Assembly (NCBI GenBank): GCA_017745015.1
Contig: JAGIAF010000148.1
Coordinates: 1 to 8,450 of the forward strand
DNA: 8,450 nucleotides
Reading direction: 5' to 3'
DNA from: Bdellovibrio sp.
Lineage (GTDB): Bacteria > Bdellovibrionota > Bdellovibrionia > Bdellovibrionales > Bdellovibrionaceae
The notes below the pieces were generated by a model. It was given only the letters and a program-made list of their open reading frames with translations. It was not told the DNA's origin and did no database searches. Positions 1-5,600 of this stretch are shown here, piece by piece. The position numbers and the translations under genes are program-made. Position 1 is the stretch's first letter, and every line of letters begins with the position of its first letter.

Positions 1-129
1 GATTTTGTTCGCAACGACCTTGATGGGTTTATTGGGATATAGATAAATCGACAGCGAGCGACGAAAGGCTCTTCTGTGGACTTCCACAGGCCATTTTGCA
101 AAAAGAAAGTTTTCCGTCGCTTTACTCAT
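1..129 (-). CDS. Probable YgjP-like (DUF45/M48-type) metallopeptidase, N-terminal fragment
   Basis: Reading the minus strand from an ATG at 129-127 gives 43 uninterrupted codons that leave the window at base 1, so only the N-terminus is present. The visible protein begins MSKATENFLF and contains WPVEVHRRAFRRSLSIYLYP (residues 13-32) followed by NKPIKVVANKI. The pattern of a short beta strand, R/H-R-x-x-R-R-S-L and a hydrophobic strand ending near V-V-A is the usual start of YgjP-like zinc metallopeptidase domains. The catalytic HExxH region would lie beyond the edge, so enzymatic activity cannot be judged. An in-frame TAA lies 18 bases upstream of the ATG, with no other likely start codon between. 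No good Shine-Dalgarno is seen (the upstream bases are pyrimidine-rich), which is odd. The gene is divergent from srkA with about 65 bases between starts. The family call is from memory of the motif and is moderate. Confidence 0.6.
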   Translation of the reverse strand, partial: MSKATENFLFAKWPVEVHRRAFRRSLSIYLYPNKPIKVVANKI

Positions 130-194
130 ATCGCAAAGAAGAATGACTTATGCTCAAGCAACTGGCAAGATACAGCCTGCCGCGATGAGGGAAA

Positions 195-1169
195 ATGGAT
201 AAAAGCTCTTCTTTTTACAATTTAGATCCGGATAAAGTTCTGCAAGCCGCAGAAAATGCCGGCTTTTATCCCACGGGCGAGTTTACCCAGCTGAATTCCT
301 ATGAGAATCGGGTCTTTGATATCAAACTTGAAGAGCCCATTGAGCCCAACAGCCAAAATCGCAACGTCATTGCAAAATTCTATCGCCCCAACCGTTGGAG
401 CAAAGAAGCAATCTTAGAGGAACATGAATTTTTGCTTTCATTGCGTAACGAAGGCATTCCCGCCGTCGCTCCCCTCTTTCAAGGTCATGATTCCACGGTG
501 AGTGAAGTTGACGGTATGTATGTCGCCTTCTTCCCCAAAGTTTTGGGTCGCATGCCGCAAGAGTTCTTAAATGATGACTATAAAAAAGTCGGTCGCTTGA
601 TGGCTCAAGTTCATAACATTGGCGCGCGCAAAGAAGCTCCTCATCGTCCTATTCTTGATACTTCGTATTACGGTGGTTGGCAGACGCTGGATCATCTTCA
701 AGATTGGATCACACCGGAACTTAAAAAACGTTACACGACAGCCGCAGAAGATATTCTTTTTGCGATTGATGATCATTTTGATCCCTCAGAATTCATTCGT
801 ATTCATGGCGACTGCCACAAAGGGAATTTACTCAACAATGGTCAGCAGTTTTTCTTGGTGGACTTTGACGATTTCGTAAATGGCCCTGTTATCCAAGATT
901 TCTGGATGTTGCTTTCTGGTGATGAGGAGTCTTTTGGTGAAGAAAAAGAGCTGATCATCTCTGGATATGAAGAATTGCGGGAGTTCCCCGATCATCAATG
1001 GTCATGGATTCCAATGCTTCGTGGTTTGCGCATCATCTCTTATGCAGGATGGATTGCAAAACGTTGGGACGATCCAAGCTTCCCGCGTCTCTTCCCTGAA
1101 TTTAACACCTATCGCTATTGGGCGGAGGAAGTTGAAGCTTTGGAGAAGATCGCCTGGAAAATTAATTGA
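195..1169 (+). CDS. srkA: SrkA/RdoA (YihE) family stress response Ser/Thr kinase
   Basis: This 324-residue cytoplasmic protein kinase of the SrkA (RdoA, YihE) family has an APH/choline-kinase-like fold. In E. coli the enzyme phosphorylates proteins and counteracts stress-induced cell death. The alignment by eye is continuous and full length (E. coli SrkA is about 328 residues). It shares LNSYENRV (33-40), the ATP-site lysine K61 in AKFYRPNRW, and EEHEF (75-79). The catalytic-loop HGDCHKGN (204-211) places the base at D206 and the metal-binding asparagine at N211. VDFDD follows, with the metal-binding aspartate at D223, then NGPVIQDFWMLL (229-240) and the C-terminal RWDDPSFPRLFP. All catalytic residues are present. 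The ATG at 195 is preceded by GAGGG (187-191), slightly close but usable, and gives the same N-terminal length as E. coli. The thioredoxin gene dsbA, which follows it in enterics, is not next door here; a lipoprotein gene follows after 49 bases. Confidence 0.93.
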   Translation: MDKSSSFYNLDPDKVLQAAENAGFYPTGEFTQLNSYENRVFDIKLEEPIEPNSQNRNVIAKFYRPNRWSKEAILEEHEFLLSLRNEGIPAVAPLFQGHDSTVSEVDGMYVAFFPKVLGRMPQEFLNDDYKKVGRLMAQVHNIGARKEAPHRPILDTSYYGGWQTLDHLQDWITPELKKRYTTAAEDILFAIDDHFDPSEFIRIHGDCHKGNLLNNGQQFFLVDFDDFVNGPVIQDFWMLLSGDEESFGEEKELIISGYEELREFPDHQWSWIPMLRGLRIISYAGWIAKRWDDPSFPRLFPEFNTYRYWAEEVEALEKIAWKIN

Positions 1170-1220
1170 CTCCTCATGTTCGGCTCGCGATCCTTTTAGT
1201 ATCAATGAGGAGACGAACAT
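1170..1220 (+). promoter_or_regulatory. Leader with mutually exclusive helices over the lipoprotein RBS and start codon
   Basis: The 49-base gap after srkA contains CTCCTCAT (1170-1177), perfectly complementary to ATGAGGAG (1205-1212), which includes the Shine-Dalgarno GAGGAG. Overlapping it, ATGTTCG (1176-1182) is perfectly complementary to CGAACAT (1214-1220), which includes the first two bases of the ATG. The two helices share bases and cannot form together as a simple hairpin. In a transcript reading through from srkA, either fold could lower initiation at 1219. TTGACT (1166-1171), overlapping the srkA stop, resembles a -35 box, but no well-spaced -10 follows. The complementarity is seen directly; regulation is inference. 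Confidence 0.3.
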
Positions 1221-1698
1221 GAAGTTTATCTTGAGCCTGGCGCTTTTACTGACTCTTGCGGCTTGCGAAGTGCAAGAAACTAAAGACGAAAACAAAAACA
1301 ACGTCGTGAACGAAACAGATTATACCGTTTGCCACTCTTCAGGTAATTATCCATCAAATCCTATTGGTAGCTGGCAGATCTTTCAAACGCAAAACGGTTT
1401 TCACTTCCGCAAAATCTACCGCATCACAAATGATTCATTCTTCTTAACTCACCAATGTGATTTCGGAAATGGTGCAAAAGCATCTGCAAGCGTCGGTGTT
1501 CAATCTTCTGTTGTATACAACGGCATCAGCTTGCTGAGCTCTGCGAAAAATGCGCAATCAGTGACTCGTGATGGGTATGAACTGAAATGTCAGGCTGAAC
1601 TCAGCCCTGGAGTTATTAAATACCGCCTTGAAGGACGTTGCCTGGTTCTGTCGGATGAAGCCGGTAGCGAAGAGCTCGCTCTTGTTCCCGTTGAGTAA
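1219..1698 (+). CDS. Small outer-membrane-type lipoprotein of unknown function
   Basis: This is a 159-residue predicted lipoprotein. The N-terminus MKFILSLALLLTLAACEVQ is a type II signal peptide: a lysine, a leucine-rich core and the lipobox L13-A14-A15-C16. C16 would be lipidated after cleavage. Residue +2 is Glu rather than Asp, so outer-membrane sorting by Lol is the default expectation. A charged Asn/Lys/Asp/Glu linker (about 17-33) leads to a compact domain with four cysteines at 38, 80, 124 and 141, which could make two disulfides in the periplasm. The alternating aromatic/polar pattern (for example FHFRKIYRIT, 61-70) suggests an all-beta fold. I do not recognise a family. The ATG at 1219 has a strong GAGGAG (1207-1212) six bases upstream; earlier in-frame ATGs lie inside srkA and would bury the signal peptide, so they are not used. 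The gene ends at a strong terminator, so it is a single gene or the tail of an srkA transcript. Confidence 0.85.
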   Translation: MKFILSLALLLTLAACEVQETKDENKNNVVNETDYTVCHSSGNYPSNPIGSWQIFQTQNGFHFRKIYRITNDSFFLTHQCDFGNGAKASASVGVQSSVVYNGISLLSSAKNAQSVTRDGYELKCQAELSPGVIKYRLEGRCLVLSDEAGSEELALVPVE

Positions 1699-1708
1699 AA
1701 TAAATAAG

Positions 1709-1732
1709 AAAAGGGGCCCAAGGCCCCTTTTT
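1709..1732. terminator. Bidirectional intrinsic terminator between the lipoprotein and VOC genes
   Basis: AAAAGGGGCC (1709-1718) and GGCCCCTTTT (1722-1731) form a perfect 10-bp stem with a CAA loop. T1728-T1732 give the U-run for plus-strand transcripts. On the minus strand the A-rich left arm provides a U-run for the convergent VOC gene. The right arm overlaps the VOC stop codon (1731-1733). Convergent gene ends on both sides fit a shared terminator. Confidence 0.9.
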
Positions 1733-2126
1733 AGTTTCCGTGATATACCGCTTCAATATTGTGCCCATCCGGATCAATCACAAATGCACCGTAATAATTT
1801 GGACTATAGTGAGGACGAAGTCCCGGAGCGCCATTATCTTTTGCTCCTGCCTCCATCGCTGATTTATAGAATGCGTCTACTTCTGCACGGCTTCCTGCTT
1901 TGAAACAAATGTGTGCTGGAGTGATCACTTGGATCTGCTCTGCCGTTTGAAAGTCATTTTGTCCCGCCGCGGTCCAAAAATCAGGCTTACCACCTTTGCC
2001 ATAACCCGTGTGATGCTTATATTCCATCACTTGCGTGATGCCGAGTGGCTTGAGCGCCTTGTCATAAAAGGCTCTGGAGCGATTGAGATCTGAGACGTTA
2101 ATTGAAACGTGGTCGAGAATTGACAT
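1731..2126 (-). CDS. VOC superfamily (glyoxalase/bleomycin-resistance-like) protein
   Basis: This 131-residue single-domain member of the vicinal oxygen chelate superfamily is probably a cytoplasmic metal-dependent lyase, isomerase or dioxygenase-like protein; the substrate cannot be told. It opens with LDHVSINVSDLNRSRAFYDK (4-23), the standard first beta-alpha motif, and closes with GAFVIDPDGHNIEAVYH (113-129), the standard last one. Metal-ligand candidates are H6, H72 (in AHICF) and E125. The length matches a two-module VOC domain that would dimerise. The ATG at 2126 is preferred because AAAGGAT lies upstream with good spacing (plus-strand 2132-2137) and the conserved motif begins at residue 4. 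A longer reading from 2156 adds ten unconserved residues and has no better ribosome site. It is divergent from icd and convergent with the lipoprotein gene. Glyoxalase I activity is unlikely to be safely assignable from this alone. Confidence 0.9.
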   Translation of the reverse strand: MSILDHVSINVSDLNRSRAFYDKALKPLGITQVMEYKHHTGYGKGGKPDFWTAAGQNDFQTAEQIQVITPAHICFKAGSRAEVDAFYKSAMEAGAKDNGAPGLRPHYSPNYYGAFVIDPDGHNIEAVYHGN

Positions 2127-2135
2127 GGAAATCCT

Positions 2136-2164
2136 TTGTCTTGAGTGCCCGTTCATTCTATATT
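2136..2164 (+). promoter_or_regulatory. Candidate sigma-70-type promoter for icd
   Basis: TTGTCT (2136-2141) and TATATT (2159-2164) are separated by 17 bases and match the -35 and -10 consensus at 4/6 and 5/6. Transcription would start near 2171, giving a leader of about 30 bases before the icd ATG at 2201, with AAAGGA (2187-2192) as ribosome site. It was picked by eye and has not been mapped. Confidence 0.45.
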
Positions 2165-2183
2165 TTCTACGTTATTTTACTAA
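2155..2183 (-). promoter_or_regulatory. Candidate promoter for the VOC gene, overlapping the icd promoter
   Basis: On the minus strand TAGAAT (plus coordinates 2155-2160, 5/6 to the -10 consensus) has TTAGTA (2178-2183, 3/6 to -35) at a 17-base spacing. The start would be near 2148, giving a leader of about 20 bases. Its -10 overlaps the icd -10 box. The -35 is weak, so this is tentative. Confidence 0.3.
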
Positions 2184-2200
2184 CCCAAAAGGAACAACTC

Positions 2201-3430
2201 ATGAAAAAAATCAAAGTTGCAAATCCCGTCGTTGAACTCGACGGCGACGAAATGACTCGCATTATCTGGAAATTCATCAAAGAAAAATTGATCCTTCCAT
2301 ACCTAGACATCGACATTAAGTACTTCGACTTGGGCATGGAGCACCGTGATGCTACTAACGACCAAGTGACTGTTGATTCTGCTGAAGCAATCAAAAAGTA
2401 CAACGTTGGTATCAAATGCGCGACGATCACTCCTGACGAAGCTCGCGTTAAAGAATTCAACTTGAAGCAAATGTGGAAATCACCAAACGGCACTATCCGT
2501 AACATCTTGGATGGTACAGTTTTCCGTGAACCCATCATCTGCAAAAACGTTCCTCGTTTGGTTCCTAACTGGACAGCGCCAATCTGCATCGGTCGTCACG
2601 CATTCGGTGACCAATACCGTGCAACAGATTTCGTGACTAAAGGTAAAGGTAAATTGACTGTTACTTTCCAACCTGAAAACGGTGGCGAGACGATCACTCA
2701 CGAAGTTTACAACTTCAAAGGTGATGGCGTTGCTTTGACAATGTACAACACTGACGAATCTATCAAAGGTTTCGCTCACTCTTGCTTCAACATGGCTCTT
2801 CAAAAGAAATGGCCTTTGTACCTTTCTACTAAGAACACAATCTTGAAGAAGTACGATGGTCGCTTCAAAGATATCTTCGAAGAAATCTACCAAAAAGAAT
2901 TCAAAGCTAAATTTGAAGCTGCTGGCATCACTTACGAACACCGTTTGATCGATGACATGGTTGCATCTGCTTTGAAATGGAACGGTAACTTCGTATGGGC
3001 TTGTAAGAACTACGATGGAGACGTTCAGTCAGATACAGTTGCCCAAGGTTTCGGTTCTCTTGGCTTGATGACTTCAGTGCTTGTAACTCCAGATGGTAAA
3101 ACAATGGAAGCTGAAGCAGCTCACGGAACAGTGACTCGTCACTACCGTCAGCACCAACAAGGTAAACCAACATCGACAAATCCAATCGCTTCTATCTTTG
3201 CTTGGACTCGTGGTCTTGAGCACCGTGGTAACTTGGATAACAATCCTGAACTAGTGAAGTTCGCTCAAACTTTGGAAAAAGTTTGCGTTGAAACTGTTGA
3301 AGCTGGCTTCATGACTAAAGACCTTGCGGTTTGCATCTACGGCGACAAAGTTCCTGCAGATAAATACATGAACACTGAGCCGTTCTTGAACAAACTTGAT
3401 GAGAACTTGAAAAAAGCTCTTTCAATGTAA
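2201..3430 (+). CDS. icd: NADP-dependent isocitrate dehydrogenase, type II (eukaryote-like)
   Basis: This enzyme oxidatively decarboxylates isocitrate to 2-oxoglutarate, making NADPH in the TCA cycle in the cytoplasm. The 409 residues align through nearly their whole length with human IDH1/IDH2, and residue numbers almost coincide with IDH1. Substrate residues are R100 and R109 (in KSPNGTIRNILDGTVFRE), R132 in IGRHAFGDQYRATDF, Y139 and K211. Metal ligands are D251 (LIDDMVA), D274 and D278 (YDGDVQSD). The NADP 2'-phosphate contacts R313-H314 follow EAAHGTVT. This places it in the homodimeric type II subfamily and not the E. coli Icd type, so the phosphorylatable serine of E. coli is not expected at the same place. 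The ATG at 2201 is chosen because AAAGGA (2187-2192) lies 8 bases upstream and the conserved protein begins there; the in-frame extension from 2102 crosses the promoter. Codon use appears notably uniform, as in a highly expressed gene. Confidence 0.97.
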   Translation: MKKIKVANPVVELDGDEMTRIIWKFIKEKLILPYLDIDIKYFDLGMEHRDATNDQVTVDSAEAIKKYNVGIKCATITPDEARVKEFNLKQMWKSPNGTIRNILDGTVFREPIICKNVPRLVPNWTAPICIGRHAFGDQYRATDFVTKGKGKLTVTFQPENGGETITHEVYNFKGDGVALTMYNTDESIKGFAHSCFNMALQKKWPLYLSTKNTILKKYDGRFKDIFEEIYQKEFKAKFEAAGITYEHRLIDDMVASALKWNGNFVWACKNYDGDVQSDTVAQGFGSLGLMTSVLVTPDGKTMEAEAAHGTVTRHYRQHQQGKPTSTNPIASIFAWTRGLEHRGNLDNNPELVKFAQTLEKVCVETVEAGFMTKDLAVCIYGDKVPADKYMNTEPFLNKLDENLKKALSM

Positions 3431-3440
3431 GCTTGTCCAC

Positions 3441-3459
3441 ACTCCGACCTCGTCGGAGT
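3441..3459 (+). other. Stem-loop in the icd 3' untranslated region
   Basis: ACTCCGAC (3441-3448) and GTCGGAGT (3452-3459) form a perfect 8-bp stem with a three-base CTC loop, ten bases after the icd stop. It has no U-run, so it is not a terminator by itself. It sits 26 bases before the real terminator and may protect the icd mRNA 3' end or be a copy of a dispersed repeat. The structure is directly visible; the role is inferred. Confidence 0.6.
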
Positions 3460-3485
3460 AGGGAAAATCGTTCAGATTTAAATAG

Positions 3486-3519
3486 AAAAAGCCCCAGGGA
3501 AACCCGGGGCTTTTTTTTT
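3486..3519. terminator. Bidirectional intrinsic terminator between icd and the YceI gene
   Basis: AAAAAGCCCC (3486-3495) pairs with GGGGCTTTTT (3506-3515). An inner GGG/CCC (3497-3499 with 3503-3505) closes an AAA loop, with A3496 bulged. Nine Ts (3511-3519) give a strong U-run for icd. The A-run on the left gives a shorter U-run for the convergent YceI gene, whose stop is at 3521-3523. Confidence 0.92.
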
Positions 3520-3520
3520 A

Positions 3521-4057
3521 TTATTTCACTTTCGCGAATTGCACATCTAGAGTGATGGCCACGTCGTCGCCAACCAGCACGCCACCCGCCTCCAGAGCAG
3601 CATTCCAGCTTAGACCAAAATCTTTACGTTTGATTTTCGTTTTCGCTGAAAGACCGATTTTCACATTGCCATAGGGATCGGTGTGTTCCGCCGAAGGACC
3701 TTCCACTTCAAGCACGACTTCTTTCGTCACTCCGTGAATTGTTAAATCACCGGTCACTTTAAGTTCTTCATCACCTTCGCGCTCAACTTTTTTAGATTTG
3801 AAAGTGATCGTTGGGAATTTTTCGACATCAAAGAAGTCAGCACTTCTTAAATGGGCATCACGTTGAGCCTCACGGGTGTTGATGCTTGCGGCTTCAATCG
3901 TCGCCTCCACCACGGATTTAGAGATATCAGAAGAATCTAAAGTAAGTGTTCCAGAAAGTTTCTCAAAACCGCCGTGAACTTTAGCGATCATCATGTGTTT
4001 GATTGAGAAATTTGCGCTGGAGTGAGCTGCGTCGATTTGCCATTTAGTTGCTGTCAT
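3521..4057 (-). CDS. YceI family protein (lipocalin-like, polyisoprenoid-binding)
   Basis: This 178-residue YceI-domain protein has a beta-barrel fold that in studied members binds a long isoprenoid chain such as polyprenyl lipids or quinones. Typical signatures are WQIDAAHSSANFSIKHMMI near the N-terminus, ADFFDVEKFPTITFKS in the middle and VTGDLTIHGVTKEVVLEVE after it. The usual late GLSAKTKIKRKDFGLSWN segment also matches. The length equals the bare domain. No signal peptide is present (MTATKWQID leads straight into the first strand), so unlike E. coli YceI it is predicted to be cytoplasmic. The ATG at 4057 is chosen because a perfect AGGAGG (plus-strand CCTCCT, 4064-4069) lies six bases upstream. 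The longer reading from 4168 adds 37 non-conserved residues across that site. The gene is convergent with icd and divergent from the solute-binding gene. The ligand is unknown. Confidence 0.93.
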   Translation of the reverse strand: MTATKWQIDAAHSSANFSIKHMMIAKVHGGFEKLSGTLTLDSSDISKSVVEATIEAASINTREAQRDAHLRSADFFDVEKFPTITFKSKKVEREGDEELKVTGDLTIHGVTKEVVLEVEGPSAEHTDPYGNVKIGLSAKTKIKRKDFGLSWNAALEAGGVLVGDDVAITLDVQFAKVK

Positions 4058-4202
4058 AAAGTTCCTCCTCAGGAAATTTGTAAGTAGCTGACTTAGGTAT
4101 AATCGCCCGAATTCCATTGTTTCGTAAGGTGACAGGTTCAGGACATATTGTTGCAATTTAGTCCCCACCTATATCTCAAAGTACACGCATCGAAGACGAT
4201 CG

Positions 4203-4231
4203 TTGAATAATCTCAAAAAGAGAATTAGGAT
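4203..4231 (+). promoter_or_regulatory. Candidate promoter for the solute-binding protein gene
   Basis: TTGAAT (4203-4208) and TAGGAT (4226-4231) are separated by 17 bases and match the consensus at 4/6 each. Transcription would start about 20 bases before the ATG at 4258. The 8-bp palindrome ACGATCGT (4196-4203) abuts the -35 and could be an operator half-site cluster, but it is short enough to occur by chance. Confidence 0.3.
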
Positions 4232-4257
4232 CCATAAACGATAGAGGATTTATCACT

Positions 4258-5133
4258 ATGGTAATGCGCCGATTCTTGGTGTTTCTCTCAGTTCTTTTGG
4301 TCAGCTCTACGAGCATGGCCTTGATGCGCTTTGTGTATCACGCCCCAGAATCCGAGCACGACCTTCGCTATCAGTATCATTGGGAAATTCTTAAGACCGC
4401 ATTGGATCTCACCTCCAGAAAATTTGGTCCTTATACTCTCACTCCTTCTGTTGTTTTAACTGAAGATCAACAGCTCGCCGAGATGAAACGAGGTGGTGCA
4501 GGCCTGAATGTAATGATTCGCGAAACTAATAAGAAGTACGAGGAAGATTTGACTCCCGTGCGAATTCCTATTGATAAGAATCTTATTGGCTACCGCATTC
4601 TGCTGATCAACAAAAAGGACCAACCGTTAATTTCGAAAATCAAAGACCTAGATGGATTGCGCAAACTCCCTATGGAACAAGGCGCTGGCTGGGGCGACAT
4701 CACAATCTTGGAGCACTCTGGTTTCAAGGTCGGCACCGAAATTCGCTATGATGATTTATTCAAATCTTTGAGTCAGGGAAAATTCAGAATCTTCCCTCGC
4801 GGAGTCGTCGAAGTTTTACAAGAGTATCGCCAATTTAAAAATCGTTATCCGAATTTGGCTATTGAAAACAGCTTGCTGCTTTACTATCCGTTACCCACCT
4901 ATTTCTGGTTTCACGAATCAGCAGACGGTCGCCTGATGGCGCGAAGAGTGGAGGAAGGATTACGTTTAATGATCAAGAGTGGTGCTTACCAAAAAATCTT
5001 TGATAAGCACTATGCAAAAGTGATTCGCGAATTGAACTTAAAGGATCGCACATTAATCAGCATCCCAAATCCAAATCTGCCCGCCTCAGTTCCCTTCGAC
5101 CGAAAGGAGTTATGGTACAATCCTTTGGATTGA
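4258..5133 (+). CDS. Orphan periplasmic solute-binding-like protein (SBP family 3 type)
   Basis: This 291-residue exported protein resembles the extracellular solute-binding domain family 3 (amino-acid-binding type). A signal peptide is clear: R4-R5, a hydrophobic core at 6-17 and a likely cleavage after S19-M20-A21. The mature domain starts with a beta strand (MRFVYHAPES), as in bilobal binding proteins. IPIDKNLIGYRILLI (103-117) looks like the hinge-crossing strand of lobe 2. GKFRIFPRGVVEVLQE (174-189) is the late lobe motif seen in a subgroup of uncharacterised SBP-like proteins. LRLMIKSGAYQKIFDKHY (235-252) is the characteristic C-terminal helix near 'G-x-Y/x-I-F-x-K/x-Y/W'. No ABC permease or ATPase gene is adjacent, so transport is not implied; sensing or an unlinked transporter is possible. 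The start at 4258 has AGAGGA (4243-4248) nine bases upstream. The ligand is unknown. Confidence 0.8.
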   Translation: MVMRRFLVFLSVLLVSSTSMALMRFVYHAPESEHDLRYQYHWEILKTALDLTSRKFGPYTLTPSVVLTEDQQLAEMKRGGAGLNVMIRETNKKYEEDLTPVRIPIDKNLIGYRILLINKKDQPLISKIKDLDGLRKLPMEQGAGWGDITILEHSGFKVGTEIRYDDLFKSLSQGKFRIFPRGVVEVLQEYRQFKNRYPNLAIENSLLLYYPLPTYFWFHESADGRLMARRVEEGLRLMIKSGAYQKIFDKHYAKVIRELNLKDRTLISIPNPNLPASVPFDRKELWYNPLD

Positions 5134-5157
5134 TGGCATAATCCTTTCGGGTAAGCT

Positions 5158-5532
5158 CTACTTCACTTGAACTTTAAGTTTGTAAGTACCTTTAGAGCGG
5201 CAAACTGATTCCACACCTTCAGTGGAGCAAATCATTTTTCCGCAATTCAAAGTAAGCACTTCATTGTTCTTATTCAAATCCTTAGTTTCTTTTTTCCAAG
5301 AAGCACAGGCCTCTTTCCAATTCGCGCGAGCCGCTTTGATCAAAGTAGCCTCTTCGCCCTCGATATCATCTTCCCCAGAAGTGATCTCATACTGACGATC
5401 CGAGTTCTTACCCTTCTTAACAGAAATCGTAGTGTCACCTTCTTCATCCGCCGGAATGTCCTTAACATTCACCGACTGCGCATAAGCAAAGTGAAACCCC
5501 AAAACCAAAACAAGTACCGAAAGAATTCTCAT
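5158..5532 (-). CDS. Small secreted four-cysteine protein, function unknown
   Basis: This is a 124-residue exported protein. The N-terminus MRILSVLVLVLGFHFAYAQS is a classic signal peptide with an AYA cleavage site after residue 18. The next 45 residues are acidic and probably disordered (ADEEGDTT, SGEDDIEGEE). A compact C-terminal domain of about 60 residues follows, with WKEACASWKKETKDLN (72-87), then cysteines at 97, 102 and 111, plus C76 in the first helix: four in all, able to form two disulfides in the periplasm. It ends in a basic strand, YKLKVQVK. I do not recognise a named family. The ATG at 5532 is chosen because AGGAG (plus-strand 5540-5544) lies seven bases upstream. An in-frame start at 5646 would add 38 residues ahead of the signal peptide and overlap repeats. 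A possible -10 (TATGAT, plus 5554-5559) lies just upstream, without a good -35. It is convergent with the solute-binding gene, 24 bases away, with no clear terminator between. Confidence 0.82.
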   Translation of the reverse strand: MRILSVLVLVLGFHFAYAQSVNVKDIPADEEGDTTISVKKGKNSDRQYEITSGEDDIEGEEATLIKAARANWKEACASWKKETKDLNKNNEVLTLNCGKMICSTEGVESVCRSKGTYKLKVQVK

Positions 5533-5600
5533 AAAAGATCTCCTATCCCCAAAATCATACCCTCCTCCCCCACCAAAGCAGCGATTGACACACCATAGAC

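Noticed and set aside
74..89. CTGTGGA/TCCACAG inverted repeat as an operator
   Set aside because: It lies inside the coding frame of the peptidase fragment, encoding conserved residues, so it needs no regulatory explanation.
967..1218. Upstream in-frame extension of the lipoprotein gene starting inside srkA
   Set aside because: It overlaps a strongly conserved kinase in another frame, and the signal peptide and GAGGAG ribosome site both fix the start at 1219.
2102..2200. Upstream in-frame extension of icd
   Set aside because: It crosses the divergent promoter region and VOC start, lacks similarity to IDH, and a good ribosome site sits before the ATG at 2201.
2167..3185. Minus-strand open frames opposite icd (2167-2589, 2480-2941, 2928-3185)
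   Set aside because: They are shadows of the highly conserved IDH reading frame, with no ribosome sites or recognisable motifs.
4098..4103. Perfect TATAAT on the plus strand in the 4058-4257 gap
   Set aside because: No acceptable -35 at normal spacing and it would give a leader of about 145 bases; kept only as a secondary possibility to the 4203-4231 promoter.
4058..4168. 37-residue N-terminal extension of the YceI protein
   Set aside because: Not conserved in the family and not signal-peptide-like; a perfect AGGAGG sits directly before the ATG at 4057.
5119..5131. AATCC-TTT-GGATT hairpin at the end of the solute-binding gene as a terminator
   Set aside because: The stem is only five AT-rich pairs, lies within the coding end and has no U-run after it.
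5585..5590. Perfect TTGACA on the plus strand as a -35 box for ffs
   Set aside because: No -10-like sequence at 16-18 bases downstream, and it is over 300 bases from the RNA gene with the palindrome between.
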